The notes beneath the pieces are model-generated. The model was not told the origin of the DNA and searched no databases. It saw only the letters and a list, made by a program, of their open reading frames with translations. 11,700 bases of DNA. It comes from CAWELS01 sp964468205 (GTDB taxonomy: Bacteria > Acidobacteriota > Terriglobia > Bryobacterales > Bryobacteraceae). Position numbers and translations under genes: made by a program. Of this stretch, positions 6,488 through 11,700 are shown one piece after another; position 1 is the first letter of the stretch, and each line of letters starts with the position of its first letter. The stretch spans positions 1 to 11,700 of the forward strand of contig CAYXVG010000110.1 of assembly GCA_964468205.1 (NCBI GenBank). Reading direction: 5' to 3'.

Positions 6488-9400
6488 GTGACGTACAGAA
6501 TGAAAGCATTCCCGTGGGGCGCGTTCGCCCTTGCGGCCGTTGTTTTTCTTCCGGCCGTGAACGCTTTTGCACAAAACACGGCCGCCCAAATCACCGGGCG
6601 AATCACCGATTTCACGGATGCGGTGATACCCGGCGCCGTCATCACTGTCCTGGACGTGGACCGGAAAGTGGAACGGAGGGTGGAATCCAATGACGTGGGT
6701 TACTTCCGTGTTCCGTTCCTCAATCCTGGCGGGTACGACGTTCTTGTGGAGAAGGATGGCTTCAAGCCGGTGGTGCAGCGTGGTATCACCCTCGAGGTTG
6801 CCCAGGTTCTCCGTCTGGATTTCGTTCTGGAGTTAGGCGTGACTACATCGAGAATTGAAGTTACCGACGCTGCGGCGCTCATTCAGTCGGAGACGACGGA
6901 GGTCGGCCAAGTAATCGACTCGAAGCGAATTCTCGAGATGCCGCTCAACGGACGGAATTATCTGGAACTGGCCACGTTCGCTGTCGGCGTCTTGCCGTCG
7001 CGGGAACTTGGGAAAGGCACGCGTCACGACGGTGATGCCGGCGGCGAGGGCGGCATTTTGGCCGTTGGCATGCACGCTGCCCAGACCAACGTTCTGGTCG
7101 ACGGCGCCGACAACTCGTCGCGCAACTCGGGCGGGGCGCTCGGCTTCCAGGCGCAGGCCACCAAGCCGTCGGTGGACGCGGTGGCCGAGTTCAAGGTGGT
7201 CACGAACAATATGTCGGCCGAATACGGTTACCGGATGGGGGCCAAGGTGCTGGTGAGCACCAAATCTGGGACGAACCAGTTCCATGGATCGGCTTTCGAG
7301 TTCCTTCGTAACGACAAGCTCGACGGCACGAACTTCTTCGCTAACCGCGCTGGCGCGACCAAGCCAACACTGCGGCGGAACCAGTTCGGAGCCACTATCG
7401 GTGGGCCGTTCGTCCAGAACACGCTCTTCGGCTTCTTCAGTTGGCAGAGCACGCTGGACCGGACTGGCCGGAGTTATACCTCGTCGGTGCCGAGCGCAGA
7501 CGTGCGCAACGGCGACTTCTCCCAGCAGCCGAACCCGGACCGGGAAATCTATGACCCGCTGACGCTGAGCGGCGGCACGCGGCAACCCTTCCCCGGCTTC
7601 GTGATCCCGGCCAGCCGCTTCGATCCGGTGTCGAAGGCCATCGTAGACCTGTATCCATCGCCGAACATCACCGGGCGCGGGCACCTGAAGAACAACTTCT
7701 TTCTTTCGCCGAGCAAGAAAATCGACTCGCACCAGTACGACATGCGGGTGGACTGGAACATAGGCAACGCGACCCGAGTCTTCGGGCGGTACTCTATTCG
7801 TGACGAGTTCGTGGACGATCCGGGTTCGCTGCCGCGGCCCGCCGACGGCGCCTCCGGCCAGACGGTCGATCTGCCCGGGCACAACTGGGCGGCCGCGATC
7901 ACCACAACCTTTGGTCCGGCGATGTTCAACGAGGTGCGGTTCGGCTACACCCACTTCCCGACGGCTTTCGACATCCCGTTCACCGAGCCACTCAACCAGA
8001 AGTTTGGCATTAAGGGCGCTCCGGGGGACACCATTAACGACGGGCTGAACCACGGTTTCGCTCGATTCACTCCGGGCGGCTTCTCCCCGGTGGGGTCGCG
8101 CCTGTCCTGGCCCAACATCAACAACCTGGACAACCTGCAGCTGGCCGATAGTCTTTCGCTGATCCGGAACCGGCACACGCTGAAAGTCGGAGTGGAATAC
8201 CGACGCACGAACCTGTTGCGGAATGCCTCGCGCAGCCGCCGTGGGCGGTTCGATTTCAACGGGGTCTTCACCGCGCAGCAGCCGAACGTGGCCGCCAGCC
8301 GCTCCACTACGGGCGCCGGCCTGGCGGACATGCTGCTCGGTTGGGCGAGCAACGGCACGTACGGCTGGCCGAACGGCGAGGAGTTCATCGCAGCTTATTG
8401 GGGTTTCTTCGTCCAGGACGACTGGAGGGTCACCAACCGGCTGACGCTGAACCTGGGGCTGCGGTATGAGCTTTATGGGCTGCCGAGGTGGCCGGACCCC
8501 GACACCCACGCTTTGAACAGCACGCTGAGCCGCTTCCTCACGGAGGTCAACGGGCGGCCGTTCGGCGCCGGTGAGGGTCTCAGCCCGGGCACGCCGGGCG
8601 CCTGGGGCGAGGCGGAGTTCCTGCCGCACTTCGTCCTGCCGAAGAACGGGTCCGACAGCGGCGGCGAAATGGACAAGAACAACTTCGCCCCAAGGGTCGG
8701 CATCGCCTTCCTCGCCAATAACCGGACCGTCATCCGCGCCGGGGCCGGCATCTTCTACGGCGAGAGCGACAGCATTATGGTGCAGGCCGCGCGCTTCCAT
8801 ACCGGGCCTCCGTTCGCCAACGAATTCACCGCCCCGCAGCCGCGCGACTTCTCTTCCCTCATCGTCCGGGACGGCTTCCCGGCGGCGAACCCGAATGGTC
8901 TGCCGCGCGCGGGCTTGAGTCCGTGGGTCTACCAGGACGGCGCCTGGCCACAGCTCTATGCCGCCCAGTGGTTCTTCGACATTCAGCGGGAGCTGGGTTT
9001 CGACACCTTGCTGACGATTGGTTATCACGGCTCTTCCACCTCGCACATCCCGGTGACAATGAATACCAACCACCCTTTGACGCCGCACCCAACAGTTCGC
9101 TGGCAGGACCGCAAGGCCCGGCCGTTCTTCACCAACGTCAATCTGCTCGGCGCCCAGCGGCTGAACGCCAACTACAACGCCCTCACAGTGAAGGCCGAGA
9201 AGCGCTTCACGAAAGGGCTTACGTTCCTTGGCTCCTTCACTTGGTCGCACAACATCGACTCCGCGAACGAGAACCTGACGCAGGGTACAACCGCCCAGAT
9301 GGCGTTCACTTATGACCGCGGCTATGACCGCGGCAACGCGTCGCTGGACCGCCGGCTGGCCTTCGTGTCGAGCGCCGTCTATGAATTGCCCTTCGGCACG

Positions 9401-9883
9401 GGCAAACCGTACCTGAATAGCGGAGTCGGCCGCTGGATACTGGGCGACTGGCAGCTTGGGGGGCTGTTCTCAGCCATGAGCGGAACCCCCGACAGCCACA
9501 CGATCAACGCAGACACCACCAACGTCGGTGGCGCCAACCGCGGCCAGTTCGTTGCCGACGTGAACCTGCCCAGGTCGGAGCGGACCATCGACCGTTGGTT
9601 CAATACCGCGGCGGTGATTGCCGGGCCGCTCGGCCAGATCGACCCGGCCGGCCGCAACATGATCTGGGGACCCGGACGGCTGAACCTGGATGTCGCTATC
9701 TCCCGGCGGTTCATGATGCCGTGGGAGGGACACTCGTTGCAGTTCCGCTTCGAGTCGTTCAACTTCACCAACACGCCGGCGTTCGGACGCCCGAACACCA
9801 GTTTCGGCACGGCCAATGCCGGCCGGATCACCACGGCCGACGAGCCGCGGCGCATTCAGTTTGGACTGAAGTATGTGTTCTAA
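6488..9883 (+). CDS. TonB-dependent outer-membrane receptor, Oar-like, with carboxypeptidase-regulatory-like domain
   Basis: A protein of 1131 residues. A signal peptide (hydrophobic core about 11-24) ends NAFA before QN, with likely cleavage after 28. Residues 31-116 form a carboxypeptidase-regulatory-like beta-sandwich (QITGRITDFTDAVIPGAVIT, GYFRVPFLNPGGYDVLVEKDGF). The plug spans about 120-265, with QVIDSKRILEMPLNGRNYLE and VLVDGADNS; SAEYGYRMGAKVLVSTKSGTN leads into the barrel. The barrel ends RIQFGLKYVF, with the terminal aromatic residue used in outer-membrane assembly. Such receptors take up large substrates with energy from TonB-ExbB-ExbD, and are expanded in Acidobacteriota; the substrate cannot be read from sequence. 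There is no STN domain between signal peptide and sandwich, so it is not built for classic surface signalling to an anti-sigma factor. It lies 23 bases after the anti-sigma gene and probably shares its transcript. Confidence 0.93.
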   Translation: MTYRMKAFPWGAFALAAVVFLPAVNAFAQNTAAQITGRITDFTDAVIPGAVITVLDVDRKVERRVESNDVGYFRVPFLNPGGYDVLVEKDGFKPVVQRGITLEVAQVLRLDFVLELGVTTSRIEVTDAAALIQSETTEVGQVIDSKRILEMPLNGRNYLELATFAVGVLPSRELGKGTRHDGDAGGEGGILAVGMHAAQTNVLVDGADNSSRNSGGALGFQAQATKPSVDAVAEFKVVTNNMSAEYGYRMGAKVLVSTKSGTNQFHGSAFEFLRNDKLDGTNFFANRAGATKPTLRRNQFGATIGGPFVQNTLFGFFSWQSTLDRTGRSYTSSVPSADVRNGDFSQQPNPDREIYDPLTLSGGTRQPFPGFVIPASRFDPVSKAIVDLYPSPNITGRGHLKNNFFLSPSKKIDSHQYDMRVDWNIGNATRVFGRYSIRDEFVDDPGSLPRPADGASGQTVDLPGHNWAAAITTTFGPAMFNEVRFGYTHFPTAFDIPFTEPLNQKFGIKGAPGDTINDGLNHGFARFTPGGFSPVGSRLSWPNINNLDNLQLADSLSLIRNRHTLKVGVEYRRTNLLRNASRSRRGRFDFNGVFTAQQPNVAASRSTTGAGLADMLLGWASNGTYGWPNGEEFIAAYWGFFVQDDWRVTNRLTLNLGLRYELYGLPRWPDPDTHALNSTLSRFLTEVNGRPFGAGEGLSPGTPGAWGEAEFLPHFVLPKNGSDSGGEMDKNNFAPRVGIAFLANNRTVIRAGAGIFYGESDSIMVQAARFHTGPPFANEFTAPQPRDFSSLIVRDGFPAANPNGLPRAGLSPWVYQDGAWPQLYAAQWFFDIQRELGFDTLLTIGYHGSSTSHIPVTMNTNHPLTPHPTVRWQDRKARPFFTNVNLLGAQRLNANYNALTVKAEKRFTKGLTFLGSFTWSHNIDSANENLTQGTTAQMAFTYDRGYDRGNASLDRRLAFVSSAVYELPFGTGKPYLNSGVGRWILGDWQLGGLFSAMSGTPDSHTINADTTNVGGANRGQFVADVNLPRSERTIDRWFNTAAVIAGPLGQIDPAGRNMIWGPGRLNLDVAISRRFMMPWEGHSLQFRFESFNFTNTPAFGRPNTSFGTANAGRITTADEPRRIQFGLKYVF

Positions 9884-9930
9884 TGGCTCGATCGCACGCT
9901 GGGCGCCGGAAGGACTCGATTGTCCCCCGG

Positions 9931-9990
9931 TGCCCGGCGGGCAACCCTGTGCGCATGTTGGCGGTTCCGCCTGAGGCTGGCGGGTTGCCC
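9931..9990 (+). promoter_or_regulatory. Nested and alternative stem-loops between receptor and esterase genes
   Basis: GGGCAACCC (9939-9947) and GGGTTGCCC (9982-9990) are perfect 9-base inverted repeats. Their 34-base loop holds a smaller stem, GGCGG/CCGCC (9960-9971). The left arm can instead pair with TGCCC at 9931-9935 (TGCCC-GGC-GGGCA), so two structures exclude each other. The element lies 48 bases after the receptor stop and 48 before the esterase start. No T-tract follows. It could terminate, attenuate or process the transcript to lower esterase expression relative to the receptor; the role is inference. Confidence 0.45.
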
Positions 9991-10026
9991 TTGTAATCCA
10001 GTAAGGTCATGCTATTGACTGTCATC

Positions 10027-10032
10027 AGGAGG
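10027..10032 (+). promoter_or_regulatory. Ribosome binding site setting the esterase start
   Basis: AGGAGG ends six bases before ATG 10039. The alternative ATG at 10009 has no comparable site at a good distance, and would add ten residues ahead of an otherwise complete signal peptide. Confidence 0.8.
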
Positions 10033-10038
10033 AACCCC

Positions 10039-10995
10039 ATGAGGAATCCCATGCTTCGTCGGATCACGGGCGGGGCGGTGTTGCTGTTGGCGGCAGCCGC
10101 GCTGCTCGCGCAGCAGGAGCCGAAGCGCCCGCCGGCTTGGGTGGACCCGGATCGATCCACCCCGGTTGGTACGGTCTACCACACCTTCCCGAGCCCCTCC
10201 GCGGGAGGGGAAGTGAGCTGCCTGATCTACTTACCGCCAAGCTACAAGCACAGCGGCGACCGGCTCTATCCGGTGATTTACTTCCTCCATGGCCGCGGCG
10301 GCACCCAGAGAACCGGCGCCCATTTCGTACGGGGGTTTGACCGGGCGGTGGCCGGCGGAACGGCGCCAGAGGCGATCGTGGTGCTGGTCAATGGCATGCA
10401 CGACGCCATGTACTGCGACTCGTTCGACGGCGCGAGACCGGTGGAGTCGATGATCGTGAAGGACCTGATCCCGCACATCGACGATTCGTTCCGCACGGTC
10501 GCCGGCCGGGACGGCCGGGCAGTGGAGGGCTACTCGATGGGCGGATTCGGCGCTGCGCGCCTGGGCTTCAAGTATCCGGAGCTGTTTGGGGCGGTGTCCA
10601 TCATGTCCGGGGGGCTGCACACGGCGGACACGCTGGCGGAACTGCGGCCGGAGATCTTTGCCGCCGTTTTCGGCAGCGACAAGGCCCGCTACGACGAGCA
10701 CAGCCCATGGGTGCTGGCGGACCGATACGCCGGTAAGATTCGGGGACGAACGCTGATCCGTATCGGCGTCGGGTCGAAAGACCGGCTCTTCGACTGGAAC
10801 AAGCGTTTCCATGAGCTGCTTGACCGGCTCGGGGTCGAGCACGAGTTTTTCGTGGTGGACGGGGTGGAGCACAACGGGCGGAAGTTTTACGAACAGCTAG
10901 ACTTAGAAAAATTCGGTTTCTACTGGAAAGCTTTTGACGACAGCGTCCTCAGAACCCGTGATCCACCCGGGAGAGCCGCCGCACCGGCACCGTGA
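10039..10995 (+). CDS. Exported alpha/beta-hydrolase esterase (esterase D / feruloyl-esterase-like family)
   Basis: A 318-residue protein. The N-terminus MRNPMLRRITGGAVLLLAAA continues to LLAQQ, a signal peptide of about 24 residues, so it acts outside the cytoplasm. The mature part has the putative-esterase fold: CLIYLPPSYKHSGDRLYPVIYFLHGRGG (61-88, oxyanion-hole strand), nucleophile elbow GYSMG at 164-168 with Ser166, and a following GFGAARLGFKYPELFG helix. Asp248 in GSKDRLF and His278 in DGVEHNG are the likely acid and base of the triad. Relatives cleave acyl or aryl esters such as feruloyl or acetyl groups on plant polysaccharides, or small-molecule esters; the substrate here is not readable. 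It lies 155 bases after the receptor, so co-transcription is possible but not certain. Together they suggest hydrolysis of a substrate outside the cell or in the periplasm, coupled with uptake. The tail after about 302 (RTRDPPGRAAAPAP) is a low-complexity extension. Confidence 0.9.
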   Translation: MRNPMLRRITGGAVLLLAAAALLAQQEPKRPPAWVDPDRSTPVGTVYHTFPSPSAGGEVSCLIYLPPSYKHSGDRLYPVIYFLHGRGGTQRTGAHFVRGFDRAVAGGTAPEAIVVLVNGMHDAMYCDSFDGARPVESMIVKDLIPHIDDSFRTVAGRDGRAVEGYSMGGFGAARLGFKYPELFGAVSIMSGGLHTADTLAELRPEIFAAVFGSDKARYDEHSPWVLADRYAGKIRGRTLIRIGVGSKDRLFDWNKRFHELLDRLGVEHEFFVVDGVEHNGRKFYEQLDLEKFGFYWKAFDDSVLRTRDPPGRAAAPAP

Positions 10996-11108
10996 TCCAG
11001 CCGGGATCCGCCGGATCGGACCGCCCCGCTCGCGGCGTCGTATTGACGCACTGGTGATACGCTCAGTGGATATTTATACAAGAATTGGGAAAGGACGGAG
11101 ATAGTCCC
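10996..11108. other. Short intergenic gap before the last gene
   Basis: These 113 bases hold a small GATCC-GCC-GGATC hairpin (11005-11017) just after the esterase stop, and an AT-rich patch (11070-11086). A TTGACG (11043-11048) resembles a -35 box, but no matching -10 lies 16-18 bases further on. A local promoter is plausible but unproven. Confidence 0.35.
11091..11100 (+). promoter_or_regulatory. Ribosome binding site of the last gene
   Basis: AAGGACGGAG contains two purine-rich cores; its GGAG ends eight bases before ATG 11109. It supports this start over the in-frame ATG at 11127, which would remove the twin arginines. Confidence 0.65.
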
Positions 11109-11700
11109 ATGACACTCAGTCGGCGCATGATACTGACGCGGTTCACCGCACTGCCGTTCGTGCCGCTGGCCTCCGCGGCGGAACCACCTGTGCGCCGTTA
11201 CCGGGCGCGGACCCCCGGTGGGGACGAGGGCGCTTTACCTCCGCCCAGCCGCCGCCCTTACGGGTTCGGCTTCTTCGCGGTCGAGCCCGAAACGTCCGGC
11301 GCAGTGCTTTCATGGCGCGGCGTTTCGGTGGACGGTCCTGCGCGCTTGCGCGTGGCGGTGGCCTCCGATCAGCGGGAGAACAAAGAACTCGCGGCGGATC
11401 TCGCGCGGTCGGGGCGGCGGCTCGGCCTTCTCGACATGCGCGTGTCGTGTCCGTTTGAAACCCTGGATCTCGAGCTCTCGCCGCGGGACGCCGCGGCGGC
11501 GGCCAACGAGGGCGTCCGCCTCACGCTCACCAAGGGAACCACGCCGCTCTGGCTGCTGCGGGAGGGCGATCCGCGCTTCGAGGCGCCGGGGCTCATGCCG
11601 CAGCTATTCTCCTTCAGCGGTGCGCGGCCCGTCGACGAATTCCGTGCCCGGATGAATTCGCTCGACAGCCTTGCGCCGCTGACCTGGATGGGGGGCTGTG
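11109..11700 (+). CDS. Exported protein of unknown function with Tat-like signal peptide (3'-truncated by window edge)
   Basis: The frame is open from ATG 11109 to the right edge, giving 197 residues with no stop. The N-terminus MTLSRRMILTRFTALPFVPL followed by ASAAEPP is a signal peptide with twin arginines (SRRMIL), suggesting Tat export of a folded protein; cleavage is likely near ASA or SAA. The mature part begins proline- and arginine-rich (27-49), then contains YGFGFFAVEPETSGAVLSWR and alternating strands up to LTLTKGTTPLWLLREG, suggesting a beta-sandwich. I recognise no family. Good ribosome binding site spacing, the signal peptide and the uninterrupted frame make it a better gene than the +1 frame ORF overlapping it (11218-11655), which is arginine/serine-rich. 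Its position after the esterase suggests a related exported role, by inference only. Confidence 0.75.
   Translation, partial: MTLSRRMILTRFTALPFVPLASAAEPPVRRYRARTPGGDEGALPPPSRRPYGFGFFAVEPETSGAVLSWRGVSVDGPARLRVAVASDQRENKELAADLARSGRRLGLLDMRVSCPFETLDLELSPRDAAAAANEGVRLTLTKGTTPLWLLREGDPRFEAPGLMPQLFSFSGARPVDEFRARMNSLDSLAPLTWMGGC

Noticed and set aside
6833..9250. An 805-codon open frame on the minus strand, antisense to the receptor gene
   Set aside because: The + strand product is an unmistakable receptor. The antisense product is rich in R/V/E/G with no motif, as expected for a GC-biased shadow frame.
11043..11080. Housekeeping-type promoter starting at TTGACG
   Set aside because: The -35 is good, but the best AT-rich hexamers (11071-11079) lie 22 or more bases away and the hexamer at the normal spacing is GTGGAT.
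11218..11655. A 145-codon + strand ORF near the right edge
   Set aside because: It lies within the longer frame from 11109, which has a signal peptide and ribosome binding site; the shadow product is arginine/serine-rich.

Overview
The window reads as a GC-rich chromosomal segment of a soil-type Acidobacteriota, most likely close to Bryobacterales/Solibacter. This is inferred from gene style, not from a marker gene. The clues are an Oar-like TonB-dependent receptor with an N-terminal carboxypeptidase-regulatory-like domain and the LNGRNY motif, an ECF sigma factor beside a very large zinc-finger anti-sigma protein, and an NB-ARC/WD40 giant. All of these are abundant in that group. Every gene I can support lies on the + strand.

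Layout: (1) 2-3148 is the 3' part of a STAND-type NTPase. An NB-ARC switch module is followed by 14 WD40 repeats, enough for two seven-bladed propellers; the N-terminal effector domain lies upstream of the window. (2) 3149-3953 is about 800 bases with no convincing gene but several short perfect stem-loops. (3) 3954-4538 is an ECF sigma factor. Three bases after its stop comes (4) 4542-6464, a membrane anti-sigma factor with an HxxxCxxC zinc site, one membrane span and about 500 residues predicted outside the cytoplasm. (5) 6488-9883 is the TonB-dependent receptor, starting 23 bases after the anti-sigma stop at a GTG behind a strong ribosome binding site. (6) 10039-10995, after a 155-base gap containing an inverted repeat, is an exported alpha/beta-hydrolase esterase. 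(7) 11109 to the right edge is the start of an unrecognised protein with a Tat-like signal peptide.

Working model (inference): genes 3-5 form one transcription unit in which the anti-sigma protein senses a periplasmic or outer-membrane condition and controls the sigma factor, and the receptor brings in, or is regulated by, a bulky nutrient. The esterase and the Tat-type protein would act on the substrate outside the cytoplasm. The receptor has no N-terminal STN signalling domain, so this is not a FecIRA copy; any signal would have to reach the anti-sigma protein by another route. The STAND protein is separated by the structured gap and is probably functionally unrelated; a conflict or defence role is possible but cannot be shown without its missing N-terminus.
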